A stretch of 8,206 bases of DNA from an uncultured Prevotella sp. (GCA_905373605.1 CAJPTO010000141.1:1-8206); one strand, 5' to 3'. Shown: positions 1 through 6,686, counted from the first letter of the stretch. The notes: a model not told the origin generated them from the letters alone. A program made the numbers and translations.

Positions 1-25
1 CGTCTAATCCAGCTCGCTCATCCTG

Positions 26-1441
26 TTGCCCGATGCCAGTGCACCCTTGGATGTGACCTGCTTCTTCGAACTTCTTTCCCCAGCAAGTTCACCCTTGCGG
101 CTGGCCGATCAGGGCGTTGCTAGCCTCATAAAGACCGCCAAGACGGCCGGGGTGAGTGGGCAAGACAGCGTTTTTGTGCAGCGTTGGAGGCTGGAAGAAC
201 CGTTGGTTTTCTATGTAGACAGCCTTTTCCCTCCACAATATTTCAACGCTGTAAAGGCTGCTGTGGCCACATGGAACGAGGCATTGGCCAAGGTTGGCAG
301 GCCAAACGCATTGCAACTGCAGTGGGTTACACCCCAAACAAGCATGGCAAAACGGCGTGTAAACCTGTCGTTCGCCCTCAATACAGACAAGATGACGCCG
401 CAAATGCTTGCCCATCCGCACTCGGGAGAGCTGTTGCGGGGATGGATAAACATCGGATTCAAGGACATTAGCGGCAAAGGGGCCGACTATTTCGTGCGGC
501 AGCCCCACCTTGACCCCCGATTTTGGGATGCTGCTTACACCGATGAACTTGAACAAGAGGCCTTGCAAGGCGCGTTGATGGTGCACGTGGCAAGGGTGTT
601 GGGCATAAATAGCGAGGCCGACTATGGGCCTGGGGCTTTGCAAGTGACCGAAACCGATGCGCGCGCCCTTGCTTATGCCTATGCTCCGGCCGAAGGAAAA
701 ACGCTCGGCGAGCAGCGCACCAACTTGCTCCTTGCCCTTGCCGATAAGCAAGAAAGCAAGAAAGATGCGCCAACTTTTGAAAAACAGACGAGAATAATGG
801 ACAATGTGTTGCTGCTTTTGCCGCAAATCGACAACAAAACCCACATGGCGGAGCTGAAAAAAGACAAGGGCTACTCGCTTTACTCCATCTATCGCTTCGC
901 GCTCAACACGTACGTGGCGCAATTAGGACACTTGGCCATGAGCATTATCAGTAAAAAATCGGAACCCGTGCGGCGGCGTGAGGCCATGCGATTGTTGGCA
1001 AAATACTTTGTGTTGGCCGACAGTGGGCTGAACAGCAGGCTGGTAAACCAAAACCAATTGGCTTGGAAAACGGATGTGGTGGGTGCAGATGTGGATCGCA
1101 TTTTCGACGAGTTGCTGGATGTGTCGGCCTTACGTATGCTGATGAAGCAAGGGCAACAGAAAGGCGGATACACGGCCGACGAACATGTAAACCAGCTTGC
1201 CAACACCCTTTTCTGCGGCTTCGATGCGCGGCAAACGCCCTCCAACATTCTGGCCAACCTGCAATTGCGCTTCATGACATCGCTGCTTTCCGCCACCAAA
1301 AGCGCACAAAAGGGTAGCGGCGTGCAGCTGTGGATGCAGCAAAAAACGAGAACCTTGCAAGCCAAGTTGCGCACAATGGCGCAACAATGCCAGGATGTGC
1401 AAAGCCAGTCGTGGTATTTGCTGCTTTCCAACAGGCGTTAG
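26..1441 (+). CDS. Metalloprotease-like protein (DUF5117/DUF4953 family), C-terminal part, active site degenerate
   Basis: The protein resembles the C-terminal half of the large (about 800 aa) Bacteroidetes zinc-dependent metalloproteases. Family landmarks: the WRLEEPLVFYVD segment (about residues 54-65) followed by an AVATWNEAL helix, a GELLRGWINIGF stretch where members usually read GE(I/L)(L/I)KG, and a helical C-terminal region with EPVRRREAMRLLAKYF and a basic end. Where relatives carry HEVGHTLGL, this protein reads VHVARVLGI (from residue 186), so both zinc-ligand histidines and the catalytic Glu are gone; a zinc protease activity is not expected. The start is unsure: the frame opens after a TAA at 5-7, with only CTG (23) and TTG (26) nearby, and codons 8-25 (SSSLIL) still look like family sequence. 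The gene may therefore be broken by a frameshift or nonsense change just left of the window. No signal peptide is visible, as expected if the N-terminus is missing. Family assignment comes from recognised motifs, not a search. Confidence 0.62.
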   Translation: MPDASAPLDVTCFFELLSPASSPLRLADQGVASLIKTAKTAGVSGQDSVFVQRWRLEEPLVFYVDSLFPPQYFNAVKAAVATWNEALAKVGRPNALQLQWVTPQTSMAKRRVNLSFALNTDKMTPQMLAHPHSGELLRGWINIGFKDISGKGADYFVRQPHLDPRFWDAAYTDELEQEALQGALMVHVARVLGINSEADYGPGALQVTETDARALAYAYAPAEGKTLGEQRTNLLLALADKQESKKDAPTFEKQTRIMDNVLLLLPQIDNKTHMAELKKDKGYSLYSIYRFALNTYVAQLGHLAMSIISKKSEPVRRREAMRLLAKYFVLADSGLNSRLVNQNQLAWKTDVVGADVDRIFDELLDVSALRMLMKQGQQKGGYTADEHVNQLANTLFCGFDARQTPSNILANLQLRFMTSLLSATKSAQKGSGVQLWMQQKTRTLQAKLRTMAQQCQDVQSQSWYLLLSNRR

Positions 1442-1478
1442 CGGCATGCATTCTTCGTAAGGTCATAGGTGCATGTCG
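1442..1478. other. Stem-loop between convergent genes
   Basis: CGGCATGCA (1442-1450) can pair with TGCATGTCG (1470-1478): nine pairs including one G-U, around a 19-base loop. It begins directly after the stop codon of the left gene and lies between two convergent genes, where a shared terminator would be expected. No T-run follows on either strand, so it is not a canonical intrinsic terminator. The rest of the spacer (1479-1536) shows nothing recognisable. Confidence 0.3.
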
Positions 1479-1536
1479 TGGTCTTTGCGGCTTCGCTCGT
1501 GTGGAAGGTGTGTCGCTCAAGGAAGCATTGTGGCGT

Positions 1537-3192
1537 TCAGAACGAAATGCTGAAAGCTGTTCCGGCACTCAATTGCAGCATGTTTTTCTTGATGCGCTCG
1601 CTGATAATCTCGTTGGGCAAGTCTTTGTTGTCGGTAAACTCATGTCTTTTCCATCCTGCGGGGTCCAGCTTAGCCGTGAAAGTGTTGTGCGAATAGTTGA
1701 GGTCTACAAACGCGCGCCAGCTGTAATTCTGCTTGTAAGCAGCAGTGAGCGACAATCCCGTACCCACTCTGAAGGCCTTGTTGCCTGTGATGCTGAGGAA
1801 ATTCCATTCGGCGAGGTAGGGTTTCTTGGTGTCTGTGTGGCTTTGGGGCGTTCCTTCCTTCACCATTCCCGCCTTAGTGGCCTTCACCGAGATGCCTTTA
1901 ATGATGTTTCGGCCGAGGGTGAACTTGCCGCCCAAAGCCAAATGGGAGGAGAAAGGCAACGAGAGGTAAAGGCCCGAAGCGGAGCTAAGCTCGTTGATGC
2001 CTGTGCGGGGGAAGTTGAAAATGGTGTTTTCGGGAAGGTTGGCAGCTGCATCGGGCTGCCTGAAGTGCTTGTCCAGGCGTTTTACATGGTGTCCAATGAG
2101 TTGCCAATTGGTGCCTATGCCGACGTAGGGATTGAAAAAATAGGCCGCCTCAATGGCCACCATCGCCCCCGTTCCAAACTGCATCAGCAGCGGATTGTTG
2201 CCCAACACGGGCTTAAAGCTTAGGGGCATGCGCAGCTTTTGTTGGCCGGCGATGCCGCCAACGCGTATCGAGAAAAATGAAGGACGCGCGCGCAGGTCCA
2301 CAATTCCTATCTTGTCGGGCTGAAGAAGGCCGCGTTTCTTGAACAAGAGGTCGCTTATCGCGTAGGCCAGCTCGGTAGACATGATGCCAATACCTGCTCC
2401 GCAGAACACGTCGCTCATCCAATGGCGGTTGTTGAGCATGCGCATAACGCCCGTTGCAGTGGCAAGGCCATATCCTGCAATGCTGTATAGGGGGCTTACT
2501 GTTAGGCCATACTCCTTGTGGAGGATGGTGGCAGCCACGAAAGCAGTGGCGGTATGCCCCGACGGGAACGAGTTTCGGGTGCTGTTGTCTGGGCGCATTT
2601 GGTTGGCTGTGTATTTGATGCTGTTCACCGAAGCGGCCATGATGGCAAACGACATCGCGCTACTTACCAGGTAGCGAAGCGTGGAACTCTTGCCTCGAAC
2701 GCCCATGAGGTTCATCCCCGTTGCTAGTGCAAAGGGTGCGAACTGCACGTAATCGTCTACCGACGACTTGAACTCGGGCAAGAAATCCTTATGCAAATAA
2801 TACACGCGATGGCGTTCGCCCTTGCCCAATATGCCTGCAATGACGAGCGGAAGTCCCACGTAGGTGATGCCACGCGTGAGTTTCTGGTCGGTCTGCGTGT
2901 TGGTGTTGGCGGTGTCGTTTGGGGTTGTTGCGCCTGTTATCTGGGGCAAGGCCGGCGGCATGAGTGCGGAATCGGGGCTTTCGGTGCCAACAATGGCTGG
3001 CCCTTTGATGGTGTCGGTGTGTTCCACAACGGCGCTTTGGGCGGCGCTGTTGGTGGAAAATGAAAGCATGGCCGCCAAAAGAGCTAGTCCAACGAGCCTG
3101 TAAGGCAATGGCAGGCATGCGCAATGCCGGCTTAAACAGGGGTGTTGGCGTGACGTTTGATGTTGAGTTGTACTGTTCTTGAATGTTAGCAT
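1537..3192 (-). CDS. PAP2-superfamily lipid phosphatase with C-terminal outer-membrane beta-barrel-like domain
   Basis: The 551-residue product carries the three PAP2 phosphatase motifs: KYTANQMRP (K193-P201, fitting KX6RP), FPSGH (PSGH at 210-213) and R251-X5-H257-X3-D261. The enzyme class removes phosphate from lipid phosphates such as undecaprenyl pyrophosphate, phosphatidylglycerol phosphate or lipid A; the substrate cannot be read from the sequence. Residues about 33-51 (LVGLALLAAMLSFSTNSAA) form a signal peptide with likely cleavage near SAA-QS. A Thr/Asn/Pro-rich linker follows, then the PAP2 domain (about 105-285). From about residue 304 to the end the sequence alternates in beta-barrel style (for example VGIGTNWQLIG, LALGGKFTLG, RAFVDLNYSH) and finishes LSAGTAFSISF with a terminal Phe, the usual outer-membrane protein signal. 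The frame is open to 3369, but ATG 3192 is preferred because it sits about 40 bases below a good promoter and keeps the signal peptide. The 30-residue stretch before the hydrophobic core is long; TTG at 3108 would give a more usual 25-residue signal peptide. Confidence 0.87.
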   Translation of the reverse strand: MLTFKNSTTQHQTSRQHPCLSRHCACLPLPYRLVGLALLAAMLSFSTNSAAQSAVVEHTDTIKGPAIVGTESPDSALMPPALPQITGATTPNDTANTNTQTDQKLTRGITYVGLPLVIAGILGKGERHRVYYLHKDFLPEFKSSVDDYVQFAPFALATGMNLMGVRGKSSTLRYLVSSAMSFAIMAASVNSIKYTANQMRPDNSTRNSFPSGHTATAFVAATILHKEYGLTVSPLYSIAGYGLATATGVMRMLNNRHWMSDVFCGAGIGIMSTELAYAISDLLFKKRGLLQPDKIGIVDLRARPSFFSIRVGGIAGQQKLRMPLSFKPVLGNNPLLMQFGTGAMVAIEAAYFFNPYVGIGTNWQLIGHHVKRLDKHFRQPDAAANLPENTIFNFPRTGINELSSASGLYLSLPFSSHLALGGKFTLGRNIIKGISVKATKAGMVKEGTPQSHTDTKKPYLAEWNFLSITGNKAFRVGTGLSLTAAYKQNYSWRAFVDLNYSHNTFTAKLDPAGWKRHEFTDNKDLPNEIISERIKKNMLQLSAGTAFSISF

Positions 3193-3239
3193 GGTGCTGG
3201 TTGATGATGTTGGATGGGCTTTTTTACGCCTAATGCACG

Positions 3240-3270
3240 CAAAGTTAGCAAAAAAAGCATGAACCGCAAA
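3240..3270 (-). promoter_or_regulatory. Bacteroidetes-type promoter for the PAP2 phosphatase gene
   Basis: Read on the minus strand, TTTG (3270-3267) is followed after exactly 19 bases by TAACTTTG (3247-3240), matching the Bacteroidetes primary sigma factor pattern of a -33 TTTG and a -7 TAnnTTTG. Transcription would begin near 3233, giving a leader of about 40 bases before ATG 3192. This supports that start over the ATG at 3369, which lies upstream of the promoter. Confidence 0.72.
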
Positions 3271-3407
3271 GTGGAAGCAGGCATAAATTGGTGCATTGTG
3301 CATCACGATTTCGGCGCAATGTTGGTGGTAGAACATATTTTTGCCAAAAAAGTTCGCTGTAAGACACATTTTAATATATAAAACATGGAAGTGTCAATTT
3401 ATTGTGG

Positions 3408-3415
3408 TAAATTTG
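3408..3415 (+). promoter_or_regulatory. -7 promoter element for purB
   Basis: TAAATTTG matches the Bacteroidetes -7 consensus TAnnTTTG and lies 24 bases before the purB ATG, so the leader would be short (about 18-20 bases). No good TTTG is found 19-21 bases upstream (the region reads ACATGGAA), so the -33 element is weak. The promoter diverges from the phosphatase promoter about 140 bases away. Confidence 0.55.
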
Positions 3416-3439
3416 CAATCCAATTAGTACTAAAGTAAT

Positions 3440-4786
3440 ATGAGTCTTGACATGCTTACTGCCATCTCGCCAATAGATGGCCGTTATCGCGGTAAAACCG
3501 AACCGTTAGCCAACTATTTTTCGGAATATGCCCTCATTCGTTATCGCGTAAGGGTGGAAATAGAATATTTCATTGCCCTTTGCGAACTGCCTTTGCCGCA
3601 GTTGGCCGGGGTTGGCAGCGAGCGTTTCGAGCAGCTGCGCAACATTTATCGCTCGTTCGACGAAGCAAAAGCGCAGCGCGTGAAAGACATTGAGAGCGTT
3701 ACCAACCACGATGTGAAGGCCGTTGAGTATTTCATCAAGGAAGAGTTTGACACCATTGGTGGGCTAGATGCCTACAAAGAGTTCGTGCATTTCGGGCTAA
3801 CGTCGCAAGACATCAACAACACCAGCGTGCCGCTTTCACTGAAAGAGGCATTGGAAGATTGTTATTATCCGCTGCTGGAAGAACTCATTGGGCAGTTAAA
3901 ACAGTATGCCGACGAATGGAAAGACGTGCCAATGCTGGCCAAGACGCACGGACAACCGGCCTCGCCAACGCGACTGGGCAAAGAGATTGGCGTGTATGTG
4001 TATCGCTTGGAAGAGCAGTTGGCGCAGCTGCGCGCCTGTAAGATGTCGGCTAAGTTTGGCGGAGCAACGGGCAATTACAATGCCCACCACGTGGCATACC
4101 CAGCAATAGACTGGCGCGCATTCGGCAATCGCTTCGTTAGCGAAAAGCTTGGGCTGGAGCGCGAGCAGCTGACAACGCAGATAAGCAACTATGATAACAT
4201 GGGCGCGGCATTCGATGCCATGCGCAGAATCAATACAATCGTGCTGGATTTGGACCGCGACATGTGGATGTATATATCGATGGACTACTTCAAACAGAAG
4301 ATAAAGGCGGGCGAAGTGGGCTCTAGTGCCATGCCGCATAAGGTTAATCCCATCGACTTTGAGAACAGCGAGGGCAACTTGGGCCTAGCAAATGCCGTGC
4401 TACAATTCTTGGCTCAGAAGCTTCCAGTAAGCCGTTTGCAACGCGATCTCACAGACTCTACCGTGCTTCGCAACGTGGGTGTGCCTATGGGGCATGCGCT
4501 TATCGCCTTCCAAAGCACGCTCAAGGGCTTGCGAAAACTCATCCTCAACGAGGAGAAGCTGGCCGAAGACTTGGAGAATACGTGGGCTGTGGTGGCCGAG
4601 GCCATACAAACCATCTTGCGACGTGAGGCTTATCCCAACCCATATGAGGCGTTGAAAGCCCTTACGCGCACCAACGAGAAGATGACCGAACAGACTATTC
4701 ACGACTTTGTGGCCACGCTTGATGTGACCGACGACGTGAAAAAGGAGTTGCTTGCCATCAACCCGTGGAACTATACGGGTATCTAA
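3440..4786 (+). CDS. purB: Adenylosuccinate lyase
   Basis: This cytosolic enzyme of the fumarase/aspartase superfamily acts twice in purine synthesis: it splits SAICAR to AICAR and adenylosuccinate to AMP, releasing fumarate each time. The 448-residue protein aligns from end to end with the E. coli-type enzyme (456 aa). It starts LTAISPIDGRYRGKTEPL and has TNHDVKAVEYF near residue 95, TSQDINN near 122, and KTHGQPASPTRLGKE with the conserved catalytic-region His170. The flexible signature loop GSSAMPHKVNPIDFENSEGN begins at residue 294, with the catalytic serine in the Ser295-Ser296 pair. LPVSRLQRDLTDSTVLRN follows. No key residue is missing. ATG 3440 fits the family N-terminus and the promoter element just upstream; there is no Shine-Dalgarno, as is common in this phylum. 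It is the first of three same-strand genes, with a repeat-containing 220-base spacer after it. Confidence 0.98.
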   Translation: MSLDMLTAISPIDGRYRGKTEPLANYFSEYALIRYRVRVEIEYFIALCELPLPQLAGVGSERFEQLRNIYRSFDEAKAQRVKDIESVTNHDVKAVEYFIKEEFDTIGGLDAYKEFVHFGLTSQDINNTSVPLSLKEALEDCYYPLLEELIGQLKQYADEWKDVPMLAKTHGQPASPTRLGKEIGVYVYRLEEQLAQLRACKMSAKFGGATGNYNAHHVAYPAIDWRAFGNRFVSEKLGLEREQLTTQISNYDNMGAAFDAMRRINTIVLDLDRDMWMYISMDYFKQKIKAGEVGSSAMPHKVNPIDFENSEGNLGLANAVLQFLAQKLPVSRLQRDLTDSTVLRNVGVPMGHALIAFQSTLKGLRKLILNEEKLAEDLENTWAVVAEAIQTILRREAYPNPYEALKALTRTNEKMTEQTIHDFVATLDVTDDVKKELLAINPWNYTGI

Positions 4787-4802
4787 GTGTAGTCGCTTTA
4801 AA

Positions 4803-4834
4803 GGAGTTGAGCAGTTAAGGAATTAAGGAGTTAA
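4803..4834 (+). repeat. 8-base tandem repeat, GGAGTTAA type
   Basis: Four consecutive 8-base units lie 17 bases after the purB stop: GGAGTTGA, GCAGTTAA, GGAATTAA and GGAGTTAA. They share the consensus NNAGTTRA (one unit has AATT) with the array at 4860-4920, which is in the opposite orientation, and with the array after the pseudouridine synthase gene. GAGTTGA (4804-4810) can pair with TCAACTC copies at 4875-4881 or 4883-4889, so a transcript could fold across the two arrays. Confidence 0.8.
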
Positions 4835-4859
4835 GCCAATAGCCTTTTGAGCAGCGCGC

Positions 4860-4920
4860 CAACTCATCAACTTATCAACTCGTCAACTCGTCAACTTGTC
4901 AACTTGTCAACTTGTCAACT
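4860..4920 (-). repeat. 8-base tandem repeat, CAACTYRT (7.6 copies)
   Basis: Seven full units and a five-base remainder run without interruption: CAACTCAT, CAACTTAT, two CAACTCGT, three CAACTTGT, then CAACT. Variation is limited to positions 6 and 7 of the unit, and copies become identical toward the right end, as expected from slippage. On the minus strand the unit reads NNAGTTGA, the same family as the preceding forward array. An AT-rich leader (4921-5006) without a recognisable promoter separates it from the next gene. Confidence 0.9.
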
Positions 4921-5006
4921 AAAAGTAGAAACTAACTAAACTATAAAATTAGAATTAAAAAGTAAGAGTATTAACAAAACCGTGAGGTTAAAAAAAGAAG
5001 TAAATT

Positions 5007-6539
5007 ATGGATTCAGAATTGGAAAAGACCCCTCAAGACACGTCTAAAGGACAGCAAGAGGAAAGCCGTGAAGGCTACAATGCAAGTGGAAGCTATTCGC
5101 GAACCTATGGAAATGCCGGTGCTAGAACGCAAAGACCACGAATTCACACGCAACGCGCCTATAGTTCCGACCGCAGAAGCGCGGCCGGAGAAGACGAAGG
5201 CGCATTCAGGCCTGAAGGGTTTGGCGCAAATTTGCAGGGCTCAGCACCGCAACAAAGGCAGTATCGCTCTCGTTACAACAACTACAACAGCGAAAACGGC
5301 GGCTACCAACAGCGCAGTTATAACAACAATAACAATCGCGGTGGCTATCAACAGCGACAAGAAGGAGGATATCGCCCACGTTACAACAACAATCAAGAGG
5401 GCGAAGGCGGATACCAACAGCGCAGCAATTACCAGCCAAGGCAAGAGGGTGGCTATCGTTCACGCCAAGAAGGCGGATACCAACCTAACCAAGAGGGCGG
5501 CTATCAGCAGCGTTCCAACTACCAACCCCGACAAGAGGGTGGCTATCGGCCACGTTATAACAACGAGGAAGGCGGCTATCAACAACGCGGTGGCTATCAA
5601 CAACGCTCGTACAACAACAATAACCGCGGCGGATACCAACAACGCGGAGGCTATCAGCAACGCGGCGGATACCAACAAGGCGGCTATCAGCAGCGTGGCG
5701 GATACCAACAGCGTGGTTACCAGCAAGGTAACTATCGCCAACGCACGCCCGACTACGACCCCAATGCGAAGTATAGCCTGAAGAAGCGCATTGAATATAA
5801 GGAAGAAAACATCGACCCCAACGAGCCAATACGCTTGAACAAGTTCTTGGCTAACGCTGGTGTGTGCAGCAGACGCGAGGCCGACCAGTTCATTCAGTCG
5901 GGTATGGTGAAGGTTAACGGCAATGTCGTTACCGAATTGGGTACGAAGGTGCTGCGTACGGATGAGATAATCTTCCACGATCAGCCCGTGACACTCGAGA
6001 AGAAAGTGTATGTGCTCATCAATAAGCCAAAGGATTATGTCACCACTAGCTACGACCCACAACAGCGTAAGACGGTGATGGACCTCGTTAAGGGTGTTTG
6101 TCCCGAGCGCATCTACCCCGTTGGCCGCCTCGACCGCAACACAACGGGTGTGCTTCTGCTTACAAACGACGGCGACTTGGCCAGCAAACTGGCTCACCCC
6201 AAGTTCTTGAAGAAGAAGGTTTACCACGTGTTCCTCGACAAGGAAGTGACCGAACACGACCTACAACAAATCGCTACGGGCGTTACACTCGACGATGGCG
6301 AGGTGCATGCCGATGCAATCGAGTATGCCAACGACAAGGACAAGACGCAGGTGGGCATCGAAATTCACAGCGGAAAGAACCGAATCGTGCGCCGAATCTT
6401 CGAAAGTCTGGGCTATCGTGTGGTTCGTTTGGACCGCGTTCAGTTTGCCGGACTCACCAAGAAGAACCTCAAACGCGGCGATTGGCGCTTCTTAACCGAA
6501 AAAGAAGTGGACATGCTGCGCATGGGAGCCTTTGAATAA
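5007..6539 (+). CDS. rluB: rRNA pseudouridine synthase, RluB/RsuA family, with long low-complexity N-terminal extension
   Basis: The C-terminal 240 residues are a complete RluB/RsuA-type enzyme that isomerises a uridine in rRNA; in E. coli RluB modifies 23S rRNA near the peptidyl transferase centre. An S4 RNA-binding domain (about 274-320, starting PIRLNKFLANAGVCSRREAD) is followed by the catalytic domain with VYVLINKPKDYVTT and the signature PVGRLDRNTTGVLLLTNDG; Asp376 is the catalytic nucleophile. KNRIVRRIFESLGYRVVRLDR is the family's C-terminal motif. Residues 1-272 are additional: a mixed polar start, then 81-246 made only of G, Q, N, Y, R, S, E and P. The extension is in frame with the enzyme with no internal stop. 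ATG 5007 follows an A-rich leader (AAAAAAAGAAG) of the kind used in place of a Shine-Dalgarno in this phylum. RluB rather than RluE/RluF/RsuA is favoured by length and motifs, but the exact target nucleotide is not proven. Confidence 0.93.
   Translation: MDSELEKTPQDTSKGQQEESREGYNASGSYSRTYGNAGARTQRPRIHTQRAYSSDRRSAAGEDEGAFRPEGFGANLQGSAPQQRQYRSRYNNYNSENGGYQQRSYNNNNNRGGYQQRQEGGYRPRYNNNQEGEGGYQQRSNYQPRQEGGYRSRQEGGYQPNQEGGYQQRSNYQPRQEGGYRPRYNNEEGGYQQRGGYQQRSYNNNNRGGYQQRGGYQQRGGYQQGGYQQRGGYQQRGYQQGNYRQRTPDYDPNAKYSLKKRIEYKEENIDPNEPIRLNKFLANAGVCSRREADQFIQSGMVKVNGNVVTELGTKVLRTDEIIFHDQPVTLEKKVYVLINKPKDYVTTSYDPQQRKTVMDLVKGVCPERIYPVGRLDRNTTGVLLLTNDGDLASKLAHPKFLKKKVYHVFLDKEVTEHDLQQIATGVTLDDGEVHADAIEYANDKDKTQVGIEIHSGKNRIVRRIFESLGYRVVRLDRVQFAGLTKKNLKRGDWRFLTEKEVDMLRMGAFE
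5298..5729 (+). repeat. GGYQQR coding repeat (18-base units) in the pseudouridine synthase
   Basis: The hexapeptide GGYQQR occurs ten times exactly (starting at residues 98, 112, 134, 164, 189, 195, 208, 214, 225 and 231), plus GGYQQ at 220 and GYQQG at 237. Runs of N (SYNNNN) and RQEGGYR/NYQPRQEGGY blocks separate the first copies; the last ones are contiguous. Synonymous codons vary between units (GGC/GGT/GGA, TAT/TAC, CAA/CAG), so the peptide pattern is conserved better than the DNA, which argues for selection on the protein rather than very recent slippage. Confidence 0.92.
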
Positions 6540-6549
6540 ATTATTTCGA

Positions 6550-6671
6550 GGAGTTAAGAAGTTAAGGAGTTAAGGAGATGTTAGTCGACAAGTTAAACAA
6601 TAAGCAGGTCGATAAGTTAGCAAAGCAGTTTTGCTTTCAGCGTAGAAACATTTGCTTAACTCCTTAACTCA
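6550..6671. repeat. NNAGTTRA repeats in both orientations before asnS
   Basis: Three tandem units GGAGTTAA, GAAGTTAA and GGAGTTAA (6550-6573) begin 10 bases after the pseudouridine synthase stop. Two inverted units, TTAACTCC and TTAACTCA (6656-6671), end 15 bases before the asnS start. The arms 6560-6574 and 6655-6669 are perfect 15-base inverted repeats around an 80-base interior. Inside are two looser related copies, GTCGACAAGTTA (6584-6595) and GTCGATAAGTTA (6609-6620), and a small hairpin AAAGCA-GTTT-TGCTTT (6622-6637). The same repeat family fills the previous spacer. No promoter is recognised here, so asnS may be co-transcribed with the gene before it. Confidence 0.8.
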
Positions 6672-6686
6672 TAAACACAACAATAC

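Noticed and set aside
1330..2223. A 297-codon plus-strand open frame overlapping the end of the left gene and the phosphatase gene
   Set aside because: It lies antisense to the barrel domain, whose alternating pattern and terminal Phe are coherent; it has no recognisable motifs of its own.
3291..3306. TGCA-TTG-TGCA mini palindrome as an operator in the divergent region
   Set aside because: It is only four bases per arm, a self-complementary word seen by chance, and lies upstream of both promoters without further support.
3193..3369. N-terminal extension of the phosphatase to the ATG at 3369
   Set aside because: The promoter lies within this stretch, the peptide looks like translated intergenic DNA, and it would bury the signal peptide far from the N-terminus.
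4860..4920. CRISPR-like array
   Set aside because: The repeats are 8 bases, directly abutting, with no spacers.
5068..5781. A 237-codon open frame overlapping the low-complexity region in another plus frame, with repetitive Ala/Thr/Asn/Ile peptides
   Set aside because: The repeat DNA (GGN TAY CAR CAR CGN) contains no stops in this frame, so openness is a by-product; the in-frame product joins directly to a complete enzyme.
5460..6257. A 265-codon minus-strand open frame with Leu/Val/Ala-rich hydrophobic repeats resembling membrane segments
   Set aside because: It is the reverse complement of the Q/N/Y/R repeat and the S4/catalytic region; the hydrophobic pattern is a translation artefact of the repeat.
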